25,477 bases of DNA from JACJYE01 sp964432875. GTDB taxonomy: Bacteria > Bacteroidota > Bacteroidia > Chitinophagales > Saprospiraceae. The notes beneath the pieces were generated by a model. It was not told the origin of the DNA, did no database searches, and worked only from the letters and a program-made list of their open reading frames with translations. Shown here in pieces: positions 14,733 through 23,519 of this stretch. A program made the position numbers and the translations under genes. The stretch lies in the NCBI GenBank assembly GCA_964432875.1, contig CAYSPJ010000077.1, positions 1-25,477 on the forward strand. Reading direction: 5' to 3'. Every line of letters starts with the position of its first letter. Position 1 is the stretch's first letter.

Positions 14733-16136
14733 TTGGCAGTTCCCAACAGATACTTTGACCTCATTGATCAAACCTTTTACTTCCCACAGGAAGGCTTTGA
14801 TATTGAGGACGGCTACCTCACCTTCAATGGCGTACCCCTGATTTACCTCATACGGAAATACGGCACGCCCATGAAACTCACCTATCTGCCCAAAATCGGC
14901 TCGCAGGTCAAAAAAGCCCGCAACCTGTTTACCCGGGCGATGAAGGCCGCTGGCTACCGTGGCAAGTACTATTATTGCTATTGCACCAAAAGCAGTCATT
15001 TTAGCTATGTACTCAACGAAGTACTCAAACACGATGTGCATATCGAAACCTCCTCGGCTTTTGATATCGACCTGATCAGGCGCTTATATAAAAAGGGGAA
15101 ACTGGACAAGGAAACTATCGTCGTCTGCAACGGCTTTAAAACGCCCGCCTATCTCGAGCGCATTTGTGCCCTGATCAATGACGGCTTCGAAAACACCATC
15201 CCCATCTGTGACAATATGGGGGAAATAGAGTACTACGAGCAACACGTCAAAGGAAAATGTAAAATCGGCATCCGGGTAGCGACCGAAGAAGAACCTAATT
15301 TTGAGTTTTATACCTCCCGCCTGGGCATCCGCAATGCCGACGTGGTGCGCTTTTTTCACGAAAAAGTGAAGGACAACGGCAAGTTCGAGCTCAAAATGCT
15401 GCACTTTTTTGTGGATACCGGCATCAAAGACACGCTCTACTACTGGGGCGAACTCAAGAAGGCGGTCAAGCTGTACGCCGAAATCAAAAAACACAGCCCC
15501 GACCTGAGCTATATCAACATCGGCGGCGGCATGCCCATCCGCAATTCCCTCGGCTTCGAATTTGACTATAAGTATATGGTCAAGGAAATCGTCAACCTCA
15601 TCCTGCAGGCCTGCGAGGACGAAGAGGTGCCGGAGCCGGATATCTTCACGGAGTTTGGTAAATACACCGTGGGTGAAAGCGGGGCGACCATCTTCTCCGT
15701 CATCGGTCAGAAACTACAAAACGACTCCGAGATGTGGTATATGATCGACAATTCGCTCATGACGACCCTGCCCGATACCTGGGGCATATCGGAGCGTTTT
15801 ATCCTGCTGCCCATCAACAAATGGCACAACGACTACCGCCGCGTCAATATTGGCGGCCTGAGCTGTGACAACTCGGACTACTACAACTCGGAAATACACG
15901 AAAGCCAGGTCTACCTGCCTTCCTACGACGCCAACGATGCCGAGCCGCTCTATCTGGGTTTCTTCCATACCGGTGCCTATCAGGATTCGATCAGCGGCTA
16001 TGGAGGCATCAAACACTGCCTCATCCCTGCACCCAAACACGTCATCATCTACAAAAATGCCGAAGGCAATATTGTGGACAAGCTCTACCAGGCCGAACAA
16101 ACGGCTGAAGATATGCTGCGGATTTTGGGGTATTGA
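14733..16136 (+). CDS. speA: Arginine decarboxylase (PLP fold III, Bacteroidota type), TTG start
   Basis: A 467-residue cytoplasmic enzyme that converts arginine to agmatine with pyridoxal phosphate, the entry to agmatine/polyamine synthesis. The PLP lysine is Lys86 in YCYCTKSSHF; HIETSSAFDIDL, INIGGGMPIR (phosphate-binding glycine loop) and FTEFGKYTVGESG follow, with the C-terminal HTGAYQDSISGYGG region. The sequence is close in length and motifs to the short arginine decarboxylase of Bacteroidota, not to the long E. coli SpeA. No in-frame ATG exists between the upstream stop (TAA at 14703) and the conserved N-terminus (NRYFDLIDQTFYFPQ), so TTG at 14733 is the start; an ATG at 14706 is out of frame. 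No partner polyamine gene is adjacent. Confidence 0.9.
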   Translation: MAVPNRYFDLIDQTFYFPQEGFDIEDGYLTFNGVPLIYLIRKYGTPMKLTYLPKIGSQVKKARNLFTRAMKAAGYRGKYYYCYCTKSSHFSYVLNEVLKHDVHIETSSAFDIDLIRRLYKKGKLDKETIVVCNGFKTPAYLERICALINDGFENTIPICDNMGEIEYYEQHVKGKCKIGIRVATEEEPNFEFYTSRLGIRNADVVRFFHEKVKDNGKFELKMLHFFVDTGIKDTLYYWGELKKAVKLYAEIKKHSPDLSYINIGGGMPIRNSLGFEFDYKYMVKEIVNLILQACEDEEVPEPDIFTEFGKYTVGESGATIFSVIGQKLQNDSEMWYMIDNSLMTTLPDTWGISERFILLPINKWHNDYRRVNIGGLSCDNSDYYNSEIHESQVYLPSYDANDAEPLYLGFFHTGAYQDSISGYGGIKHCLIPAPKHVIIYKNAEGNIVDKLYQAEQTAEDMLRILGY

Positions 16137-16231
16137 AGGCTGGAGGGAGTAGCGTGAAGTACCTGCTGATTTGAATTCCTGGCTTCCAGGCCTCGCTCTT
16201 TATATTCATACTACCAAAAAGAGAAAACAAG

Positions 16232-18022
16232 ATGCGAGCTATCGCTACCACAACTGCCGCCCTTTGTTGCCTGGTGCTAGCCAGCCTGGGCCCCACAGCG
16301 CTATCCGCTCAGGGCAGTGGGCTGCCGCTGGGCAGTCCGGCCTATCACATCCTCGACCGCTTGGAAATCAGGACCGGACTGGAGACGCCTTACCACTCCT
16401 CCCTGAAATATTATCTGCGGGGCGATGCCGCAGCTTATGCCATGGGCATCGATACGGCCCGGGTACCCCTAACGGCTGCCAGCCGGAGAGACTTGTACTA
16501 CCTGTTCAAAGAAAACAACGAATGGCTGGTCACCGCACGCTACCCGATGAGCGTACTGGGGCCGAGAGAGCTCATTTATTCCGACACCATCGTCACCCAG
16601 ATCCAGGCCAGCATGGACAATCCGCGCTACATCCAGCGGGAGAAACCCTTCCTGGGCTTTTTGTACCCTACGCCAGCCAATATGGTGGAGGTAAACGACA
16701 AGTTTTTCCACCTGCGTGCCAATCCTATCCTGGATTTTAAGCTGGCCCGTGAACAGGGCGACCGGGAGCTGATTTTCAACAACCTGCGCGGCATGGAATT
16801 GCGCGCCGGCATCGACGACCGCATTTACCTCTATTTTAACATCCAGGAAACCCAAGCCCGCTTCCCCCAATACGTCAACGACCGCATCCAGCAGGATGGG
16901 GCCATCCCGGGGGCAGGGCTTTTCAAAAGATATACCAGCGAGATTTTTGACATCTCCAACGGCTACGACTTCCTCAACGGGCAGGGCTATCTGGCTTTCA
17001 ACCTCAGCCGCCATGTCGGCCTGCAATTTGGCTATGGCCGCAACTTCATCGGCAATGGCTACCGCTCGCTCATGCTTTCCGATTTTGCCAACAACTACCT
17101 CTACCTGAAGGCCAACTGGAAGGTGTGGAAGTTCCATTACCAAAACATCTTCGCCGAATTGACGGCGCGCTCCAACGCGGGCTTCCCCGATGGGGTGCTG
17201 CCCCGGAAGTACATGGCTGCCCATTACCTCAGCTATCGGGTGCGGCCCAACCTCAGCTTTGGCATCTTCGAAGCGGTCATGTTTGGCCGGGAAAACGGGG
17301 GCTTCGAGCTCCAATACCTTAACCCCGTCATCCTCTACCGCACCGTAGAGCAAGGGCTGGGCAGCCCCGATAACGTGCTCATCGGCCTGGATGGCAAGTG
17401 GAACTTCCTGCGCCGCTTCCAGCTCTATGGCCAGCTCATGCTCGACGAATTTAAATTTGACGAGCTCTTCATCGAGCGTCGCGGCTGGTGGGCCAACAAG
17501 TTCAGCGCCCAGGCCGGCTTGAAATATATTGATGCTTTTGGCATCAGCCACCTCGATTTACAGGCGGAGTACAATCTCGCCCGCCCCTTCATGTATACCC
17601 ATCGTGACAGCGTTGGCAGCTATATGCACTACAACCAGCCGCTGGCCCATCCGCTGGGCGGCAATTTCCGGGAGGCGGTCTTCATCGCCCGCTACCAGCC
17701 GCTGCCGCGGCTCTTCCTGGAGGGCCGTTTCCTGCGCATGGAATTCGGCGAAGACGGGCCTGGCGAAAACTGGGGCTCCAACCTGCTGCTTTCCCACAAT
17801 ATCCGCCAAATCGAATACGGCAACGCCATCGGCCAGGGCATCGGTGCCCAAGTCAATATCTTCGGGCTAGACCTGAGCTACATGCTGGCTCATAATGTCT
17901 TTGTTGATTTGCATTATTTCTACCGCAAAAAAGACAGCCAGGATGATAAGCTGGATAGCACGACCCGCTTCTTCGGCGGTGGGGTACGGATCAATGTGGC
18001 CCGCCAGCGCATGGATTTCTAA
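16232..18022 (+). CDS. Outer-membrane beta-barrel protein, Wzi/RemB-like
   Basis: The protein has 596 residues. A signal peptide (ATTTAALCCLVLASLGPTALSAQG) is followed by a globular N-terminal ~200 residues and then alternating amphipathic strands rich in aromatic residues (YLAFNLSRHVGLQFGYGRNFIGNGYRS, LYLKANWKVWKF), ending NVARQRMDF with a terminal Phe as in many barrel proteins. This matches the capsule-assembly Wzi family, which in Bacteroidota includes RemB, a surface protein needed for normal gliding in Flavobacterium. The role may be anchoring of surface polysaccharide or motility; which of these cannot be told. Its gene follows speA by 95 bases with a weak CCTGG-CTT-CCAGG hairpin in between. 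No consensus promoter was found. Confidence 0.8.
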   Translation: MRAIATTTAALCCLVLASLGPTALSAQGSGLPLGSPAYHILDRLEIRTGLETPYHSSLKYYLRGDAAAYAMGIDTARVPLTAASRRDLYYLFKENNEWLVTARYPMSVLGPRELIYSDTIVTQIQASMDNPRYIQREKPFLGFLYPTPANMVEVNDKFFHLRANPILDFKLAREQGDRELIFNNLRGMELRAGIDDRIYLYFNIQETQARFPQYVNDRIQQDGAIPGAGLFKRYTSEIFDISNGYDFLNGQGYLAFNLSRHVGLQFGYGRNFIGNGYRSLMLSDFANNYLYLKANWKVWKFHYQNIFAELTARSNAGFPDGVLPRKYMAAHYLSYRVRPNLSFGIFEAVMFGRENGGFELQYLNPVILYRTVEQGLGSPDNVLIGLDGKWNFLRRFQLYGQLMLDEFKFDELFIERRGWWANKFSAQAGLKYIDAFGISHLDLQAEYNLARPFMYTHRDSVGSYMHYNQPLAHPLGGNFREAVFIARYQPLPRLFLEGRFLRMEFGEDGPGENWGSNLLLSHNIRQIEYGNAIGQGIGAQVNIFGLDLSYMLAHNVFVDLHYFYRKKDSQDDKLDSTTRFFGGGVRINVARQRMDF

Positions 18023-18096
18023 GCCCCAAACTCATGCCGATCGCTCGCTGCATGGCACTTTTGCGTAAATTGCGCCAACCAAATACTAGTAAGCTT

Positions 18097-18186
18097 ATGC
18101 GCCCCTTAAAAATGAAGGACTTGCCCGTAGTAATCAACCATGGCGAACGCGCCATCACCATCTGGGTAGCTCAACTGAAAGATTAG
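18097..18186 (+). CDS. Possible 29-codon small protein before the fusion gene
   Basis: An ATG at 18097 opens a frame with MKDLPVVINHGERAITIWVA in it and a TAG at 18184-18186, 7 bases before the next ATG. The frame continues open upstream to an ATG at 18034, which would give 50 residues. The composition is protein-like, mixed hydrophobic and charged, without a signal peptide. The close spacing suggests a leader or translationally coupled small protein; it could also be a leftover gene end. No family is recognised. Confidence 0.3.
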   Translation: MRPLKMKDLPVVINHGERAITIWVAQLKD

Positions 18187-18193
18187 ATCATAC

Positions 18194-20338
18194 ATGCTCA
18201 TCACTGGTACTTTCCTCGACGAAATATCCCACGACATCCCGCATCAAAACTGGTCGCGCCGGGAATGGGATGCTGATTTTGCCCACATGAAACACCTGGG
18301 CATCGATACGGTCGTCCTCATCCGCAGCGGTTACAAACGCTGGCTGACTTATCCCTCTGCCTATTTGATGCAGGCGGAAGGCGGCTACCGCCCCCCCGTG
18401 GATTTGGTGCAACAATTCCTGGAGCTAGCCGAAAAGTATGGCATGGGCTTCTATTTTGGGCTGTACGATTCGGGTAAATACTGGTGGGAACAGGGCGACT
18501 TCCAAAAAGAAGTCGATATCAACCTGCGGGTCATCGATGAAGCCTGGCTACGCTACGGCCATTCCCCCGCTTTTAAAGGCTGGTACCTTTCGCAAGAGGT
18601 GAGCCGCCGCACCGGCAAAATCGTCGGCTTGTACCGCCAGCTGGGTAAGCACTGCAAAGGCATCTCTGGTGGGCTGCCCACCCTCATCTCGCCCTACATC
18701 GATGGCACCAAGGCCATTTTGTCCAGCCAATCTTCATTGAACAAGGAGCAGGCCATCAGTTTACAGGAGCATGAGCGCGAATGGGATGAAATCTTTGAGG
18801 GCATCAAAGGCGTGGTTGATATCGTCGCCTTCCAGGATGGCCATGTGGAGCTGCACGAACTGGCCGACTATTTCGCCATCAACAAAAAACTGGCTGACAA
18901 GCACGGCATCCGCTCCTGGACGAATGCCGAAAACTTCGACCGCGACATGCCCATCAAGTTTTTGCCCATCAAGTGGGAAAAGCTACAGCTCAAGCTGGAA
19001 GCAGCGCGAGCTGCCGGGGTTGAAAAAGCCATCACTTTCGAGTTTTCCCACTTCATGAGCCCCCAATCGGCCTACCCGCAGGCGGGCCATCTATTTAACC
19101 GCTACCTGGAATACGCTGCGGAGCTGACCCGCCGGCCCGCCCGCCAGCCCGTTTCCCCGGCGGGGAGCGCCACGCCTGATTTAAGCGCCTACGCCAAGCT
19201 CTATCGCGAGGAACTGCTGGAGCGGGTCATCCCCTTCTGGATGCAGCACTCCCGCGATGAGGAGCACGGTGGTTATTTTACCTGCCTGGAACGCGACGGG
19301 AAAGTATTCGATACCGATAAATTCATCTGGTTGCAGGCCCGGCAAGCCTGGACTTTCAGCATGCTGTACAACCGCCTGGAAAAGCGCCAGGAATGGCTGG
19401 ACATGGCCCTGCATGGTGCCCGCTTCCTGCTTCAGCACGGCCAAGACGAAGCGGGCAACTGGTACTTTTCCCTCGACCGGCAAGGCCGGCCCCTGGTGCA
19501 GGCATACAATATTTTCTCCGATTGTTTTGCCACGATGGCTTTTGGCCAATTGGCTATTGCGACGGGAAAAGCGGAATACGCCGAACTAGCCCAGCGCACC
19601 TTCCATAATATCCTGGAGCGGCAGCACAACCCCAAGGGCCTTTACAATAAAGCTTACCCCGGCACCCGCCCGCTCAAGAACTTCGCCCTGCCCATGATTT
19701 TGTGCAACCTTTCCCTGGAGATCGAGCACCTGCTGCCGCCCGAACTGGTGGAGCGTACTATCCAGGATTGCATCCGCGAAGTGATGGAGGTTTTCTATGA
19801 TGAAGCCAGCGGCCTGACCTTGGAAAATGTCACCCCCGAAGGCCTGCTCAGCGATAGCTTTGACGGCCGCTTGCTCAACCCGGGCCACGCCATCGAAGCG
19901 ATGTGGTTTATCATGGACCTGGGCGAACGCCGGGGCGACCTAGCCCTCATCGCCATGGCCAAAGACCGGATGTTGAAAATGCTGGAGTATGGCTGGGATG
20001 CAGAACACGGCGGCATCTTCTACTTCCTCGACCGCGAAGGCCGCCCCCCGCAACAACTGGAATGGGACCAAAAACTCTGGTGGGTACACCTGGAAACGCT
20101 GGTGGCACTGCTCAAAGGCTGGCGCCATACGGGCGACGAGCAGTGCTGGCAATGGTTTGAGCGGGTACATCACTACGCCTGGCCGCGCTTCTCCGACCCA
20201 GAGTACGGCGAGTGGTTCGGCTACCTCAACCGCCAGGGCGAGGTGCTGCTGCCGCTGAAAGGGGGGAAGTGGAAGGGCTGCTTCCACGTGCCCAGAGGGC
20301 TATTCCAGTGCTGGCAGGCCTTGGCAGGCCTCAGCTAG
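18194..20338 (+). CDS. DUF4434 glycosidase-like domain fused to N-acylglucosamine 2-epimerase (AGE) family domain
   Basis: The protein has 714 residues and no signal peptide. Residues 1 to ~310 are a DUF4434 domain, a TIM-barrel related to glycosidases (MLITGTFLDEISHDIPHQNW, the MKHLGIDTVVLIRSG strand, GFYFGLYDSGKYWWE, GWYLSQEVS, WTNAENFDRD). After a Pro-rich linker (~310-330) comes a full AGE/RnBP (alpha/alpha)6 barrel, ~330-714. It has YFTCLERDGKVFDTDKFIWLQARQAW, LLNPGHAIEAMW with His565, and CFHVPRGLFQ with His698; their spacing (133) fits the two catalytic histidines of the family. AGE members epimerise or isomerise sugars such as GlcNAc/ManNAc, mannose or cellobiose; the sugar here is not decided. 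Two carbohydrate-active halves in one chain suggest linked release and epimerisation of a sugar, probably in the cytoplasm. Confidence 0.88.
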   Translation: MLITGTFLDEISHDIPHQNWSRREWDADFAHMKHLGIDTVVLIRSGYKRWLTYPSAYLMQAEGGYRPPVDLVQQFLELAEKYGMGFYFGLYDSGKYWWEQGDFQKEVDINLRVIDEAWLRYGHSPAFKGWYLSQEVSRRTGKIVGLYRQLGKHCKGISGGLPTLISPYIDGTKAILSSQSSLNKEQAISLQEHEREWDEIFEGIKGVVDIVAFQDGHVELHELADYFAINKKLADKHGIRSWTNAENFDRDMPIKFLPIKWEKLQLKLEAARAAGVEKAITFEFSHFMSPQSAYPQAGHLFNRYLEYAAELTRRPARQPVSPAGSATPDLSAYAKLYREELLERVIPFWMQHSRDEEHGGYFTCLERDGKVFDTDKFIWLQARQAWTFSMLYNRLEKRQEWLDMALHGARFLLQHGQDEAGNWYFSLDRQGRPLVQAYNIFSDCFATMAFGQLAIATGKAEYAELAQRTFHNILERQHNPKGLYNKAYPGTRPLKNFALPMILCNLSLEIEHLLPPELVERTIQDCIREVMEVFYDEASGLTLENVTPEGLLSDSFDGRLLNPGHAIEAMWFIMDLGERRGDLALIAMAKDRMLKMLEYGWDAEHGGIFYFLDREGRPPQQLEWDQKLWWVHLETLVALLKGWRHTGDEQCWQWFERVHHYAWPRFSDPEYGEWFGYLNRQGEVLLPLKGGKWKGCFHVPRGLFQCWQALAGLS

Positions 20339-20372
20339 CAAATTGATTAAAACTACTAAAAACTCCGATAAT

Positions 20373-21158
20373 ATGAAACCTGCTTTCTCACTCTTGATTT
20401 GCCTGGCAGCTAGCCTGGGCTTGCCTGCCCAGATCACCTTTGATGATCCCATTGGCGATTGCGCCAGCTACTTTCCTATACCCGAAGAAGCGGCGATTCT
20501 GCTCGCTTGCGAAGATGAAGACTCGCCGCTTCGACGAGACCGCTGCACTGGTGCCGAGCTCCGGCGCATCGTCGCCCAGGAGGTGCTGGCCGCCCAGGAA
20601 GAGCTGCCCGAATGGGCCCTATTGCGCCTGCTGATCGACGAAACCGGCCTGCTACTGGAAATGGCGACAGAACCCGAACTAAACACTAACCTATTCGACG
20701 AGATATTCGACGCGCTCAGTGCCCAATTGTACCTGCCGGCCCAGATTAATGGGCAGCCCGTGTGTTCCTACCTGGAAGCTATCGTCACGCCTGACGGCCA
20801 ACTGGCGCTAAGCCGCATGGAGATGCCCCGCTACCGATCAGAATCATGCGAAGCCATGACGGACGCTGCGGAGCAGGGACTATGCTCCAACCAAGCGCTC
20901 CTCACGGCGCTCTACAGTGCGGTACGCTATCCTAGTGAAGCGAGGGACCTCGGCATCCAGGGCATGGTAGAGATCGGTTTCGTCGTCGAGCGAGACGGCA
21001 GCCATAGCGGGCATCACATCACCAAATCCATCGGCGGCGGCTGCGACGAGGAAGCCCTGCGGGTAGTCAGGAGCCTGGGGAAGTTCGTGCCGGGCAAATA
21101 CTTTGGGCAGCCCGTACGCACGCATTTCAAACTGCCGGTGAAGTTCCGCATTGAATAG
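20373..21158 (+). CDS. Secreted TonB C-terminal-domain protein
   Basis: The ATG at 20373 gives 261 residues with a cleavable signal peptide (MKPAFSLLICLAASLGLPAQ); an upstream TTG at 20343 would spoil it. The middle (~20-160) is acidic and unlike known domains. Residues ~170-261 are a TonB C-terminal domain (YPSEARDLGIQGMVEIGFVVERDGSHSG, then EEALRVVRSLGKFVPGKYFGQPVRTHFKLPVKFRIE). Canonical TonB has an uncleaved N-terminal anchor and a Pro-rich linker; here both are missing, so this is probably a free periplasmic or exported protein and not a working energy transducer. It starts 34 bases after the fusion gene and may share its transcript. Confidence 0.78.
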   Translation: MKPAFSLLICLAASLGLPAQITFDDPIGDCASYFPIPEEAAILLACEDEDSPLRRDRCTGAELRRIVAQEVLAAQEELPEWALLRLLIDETGLLLEMATEPELNTNLFDEIFDALSAQLYLPAQINGQPVCSYLEAIVTPDGQLALSRMEMPRYRSESCEAMTDAAEQGLCSNQALLTALYSAVRYPSEARDLGIQGMVEIGFVVERDGSHSGHHITKSIGGGCDEEALRVVRSLGKFVPGKYFGQPVRTHFKLPVKFRIE

Positions 21159-21268
21159 CCTTATACTTTCGCCGGATAGGCTCCATTGGACCCAGCCAGA
21201 GCTTTATCACTCGGGTAGGTAAGGGTGTTACCATCCTTGCAATACGCCTCATGATGCCTCCTGCACGC

Positions 21269-23428
21269 TTAGCGCACCAACAGCACTTCCCCGGCGATCG
21301 ACACTGCTTCTCCATCGGGATAGGCCAGATCGAGGGTGTAGACGTAAATGCCCGCGGGGGCATCCTTGCCCTGGCGTTGGCCATCCCAGGCGGCAGCCGG
21401 GTCGCCAAAAGGCAAATCGTAGCAGGCGAAGGCCAAGCCGCCCCAACGATCGAAGATAAGGAAGCGAGCCACCTGGGCGTCTAATCCTCCTGTTGCTTGA
21501 GGGTAAAACAAGTCGTTGCGGCCATCCCGGTTGGGCGAGAAGGCGTTGGGCAAGAATACCGGGCAATTGCGGCGCGGCAGCACCAGCTCGAGGCTAGCCA
21601 GGCAGCCCAATGAATCCGAGATTTCGAGCTGATATACACCGGCCTGCAAGCCAGTAAGCAAACTACTCAACGGCTGAGGTTGGTTGTTGATGCGAAACAA
21701 AAGCGGGCCAGCGCCACCCTGGAAACCAAAGCTGATGCTTCCATTGGGCTCGTTGCACTCCGCTGCCTGCAAGCGGTAATCGGTAAATGATGGAGGTTCC
21801 GTATCCAGAAGGCGCAAGGCCAGGGTAGCCGTGCAGCCATCGGCATCGATAGCGGTGGGGGTATAATCGCCGGCGGGCAAATCAGTAAAAACATTAGCGG
21901 CACTAAAATTGCTGCCATCGGGGGCATAGCGGAAGGGCGGCCGACCGCCTGAAGCCTCCAGCTGCAAGCTGCCGTTGGACAGGCCGCAAGAGGCATTTTC
22001 CCACTCCAAGCGTTCCAGCACCACCGCCGCGCTAGGGGCAACGGATGCCATTGCGGTCAGCAGACAACCATTGGCGTCGCTGATAATCAGGGTGTAATCT
22101 CCAGCGGGGAGGCTGGAAAATACGCCGCTGGACTGAGGGCTGCCGCCATCGAACGCAAAGCTGAGGGGCAGGGCACCGCCCTCCACGCTAATGGTGATGC
22201 GCCCATTATCCTCCCCACAAGTAGTAGCCTGGGGGTTCAATTCCGCCAGAGATGGCTGTCCGGCATCTGTGATTTCGAGCTGGATGGCTGCCGTGCAGCC
22301 TTCCGCATCCAGCACGGATACCTGGTAGGTGCCAGGGGCTAGCCCGCTCACCGCCAGCCCTGCTTGGGGCGCTGCCCCGTTAAGAGCGATTGCATAAGGC
22401 GGGCTGCCACCGGCAGCCGATAAGCTGATGCTGCCGTTGGCCAATCCACAGCTGGCCGGGTTGGCAACCGCTTGCGTAATCTGAGGCGCATCAATGGCTA
22501 TGCTTACTTCGCGCTTGAGGGTACAACCCAGCTCATCCTGCACATAGACCGTATAATCAGCAAGCGGAAGGTTGGTAAAAACCGGGCTAACCTGATAGTT
22601 TTCCCCATCCAGGGAATAACTTAAAGCGCCAGCGCCACCGGTAGCGGCCACCGACAGCCGACCACTGCTATCGGCACAGGCAAAGCCGGAGACGTCCAAC
22701 GCCTGGATATCGATGGGCTGAGAGGCCCAAAATTCATAAGTGCTCGCCCCACCGCTGACGGACAGCGGGATACTGCAGTAGAGGCTCAGGGTAGCATTTT
22801 CAAAATCAATCAGATACACGCTGGCGGCATTATCGGTCAGGGCGTAGGTCGATACATCCTCACAATCGGCGGCATAGGATACGATGCCGAAGATGCGGCC
22901 TGGCACATTGCCATTGATAAAGACGGTACTATTAGCAGGGTTCTCCAGATCAATTTTGATGATGCGGTCATTGGGGGCTGCCATGTATAGATCGCCCTGG
23001 TAGAAAGTCAGGTCGCCTTCGGCTCCATAACCCACATTGCCCAGGAAGCTGCCGGTATTATTGGCCAGATCGTAGGCCCAAAGCGAGCCGCCCAAGCCAC
23101 AGGCGTAAAACACCCCATTGGCATCAGCAGTCAACGAAGTATAGAGCTGGGTGGGGTTGGATTCGAAGACGTGTACCAAGGTGCCGGTGCCGATAGAGGG
23201 GTCCACCTGAAAAAGGCGCCCAGAAGAGTTGATGGAATACAAATTACCATTGGGATGGAAGCTGATATCAGTCGAGCTATTGGGCACCGTCCCGACCTGC
23301 TCGTAGGAGCAATCGTCCAGATCAAGCCGGAAAAGGCGGTTATCTAACGTGCTCAGGAAGATTTCCTGACTGCCAAGCGCCAGCGGCAAAAGAAATGCCC
23401 AAATGAAGTAGATTGTTTTTTGCATCAT
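21269..23428 (-). CDS. Surface protein with beta-propeller, five SprB repeats and T9SS type B sorting domain
   Basis: The protein has 719 residues. After a signal peptide (to about LGSQ, residue 21) come beta-propeller-like blades (~22-240: FSLDN-like, DISFHPNGNLYSINSSG, LTADANGVFYACGLGG). Then follow five SprB-type repeats at about 250-311, 326-388, 402-463, 479-540 and 556-617, each with an N-G-S/R-I-S start, G-G centre and D-x-x-G-C end. The last ~98 residues (CPVFLPNAFSPNRDGRNDLF to the end) are the gliding-motility-associated C-terminal domain (CHU_C, T9SS type B). It would be exported across the outer membrane and fixed at the surface as an adhesin or motility-linked protein. A strong hairpin lies 16 bases before its ATG. 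Confidence 0.93.
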   Translation of the reverse strand: MMQKTIYFIWAFLLPLALGSQEIFLSTLDNRLFRLDLDDCSYEQVGTVPNSSTDISFHPNGNLYSINSSGRLFQVDPSIGTGTLVHVFESNPTQLYTSLTADANGVFYACGLGGSLWAYDLANNTGSFLGNVGYGAEGDLTFYQGDLYMAAPNDRIIKIDLENPANSTVFINGNVPGRIFGIVSYAADCEDVSTYALTDNAASVYLIDFENATLSLYCSIPLSVSGGASTYEFWASQPIDIQALDVSGFACADSSGRLSVAATGGAGALSYSLDGENYQVSPVFTNLPLADYTVYVQDELGCTLKREVSIAIDAPQITQAVANPASCGLANGSISLSAAGGSPPYAIALNGAAPQAGLAVSGLAPGTYQVSVLDAEGCTAAIQLEITDAGQPSLAELNPQATTCGEDNGRITISVEGGALPLSFAFDGGSPQSSGVFSSLPAGDYTLIISDANGCLLTAMASVAPSAAVVLERLEWENASCGLSNGSLQLEASGGRPPFRYAPDGSNFSAANVFTDLPAGDYTPTAIDADGCTATLALRLLDTEPPSFTDYRLQAAECNEPNGSISFGFQGGAGPLLFRINNQPQPLSSLLTGLQAGVYQLEISDSLGCLASLELVLPRRNCPVFLPNAFSPNRDGRNDLFYPQATGGLDAQVARFLIFDRWGGLAFACYDLPFGDPAAAWDGQRQGKDAPAGIYVYTLDLAYPDGEAVSIAGEVLLVR

Positions 23429-23444
23429 GGCCTAAAGCTCCGAA

Positions 23445-23481
23445 ACTTTCGGGAAGTTAGCCTGACAAACTTCCCGAAAGT
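23445..23481 (-). promoter_or_regulatory. Perfect 14-bp inverted repeat before the SprB-repeat gene
   Basis: ACTTTCGGGAAGTT (23445-23458) and AACTTCCCGAAAGT (23468-23481) are exact reverse complements with a 9-base spacer. The element sits 39 bases after the START-gene stop and 16 bases before the SprB-gene ATG. Neither strand has a T run after it, so a plain terminator is not well supported; it could be a terminator without a U-tract, a leader hairpin or an operator. Confidence 0.75.
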
Positions 23482-23519
23482 CAATCTGCTTGTTTATGGT
23501 AATTTTTCAAGCGTGGGGC

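Noticed and set aside
16469..17551. 360-codon minus-strand ORF inside the Wzi/RemB-like gene
   Set aside because: Antisense shadow with no signal peptide, promoter or recognisable domain; the sense strand is clearly coding.
21167..21268. Same-frame continuation after the SprB-gene stop that reads CKDGNTLTYPSDKALAGS
   Set aside because: It looks protein-like, but the sorting domain already ends normally at LLVR; only ~35 codons are open and no start codon or family match is evident.
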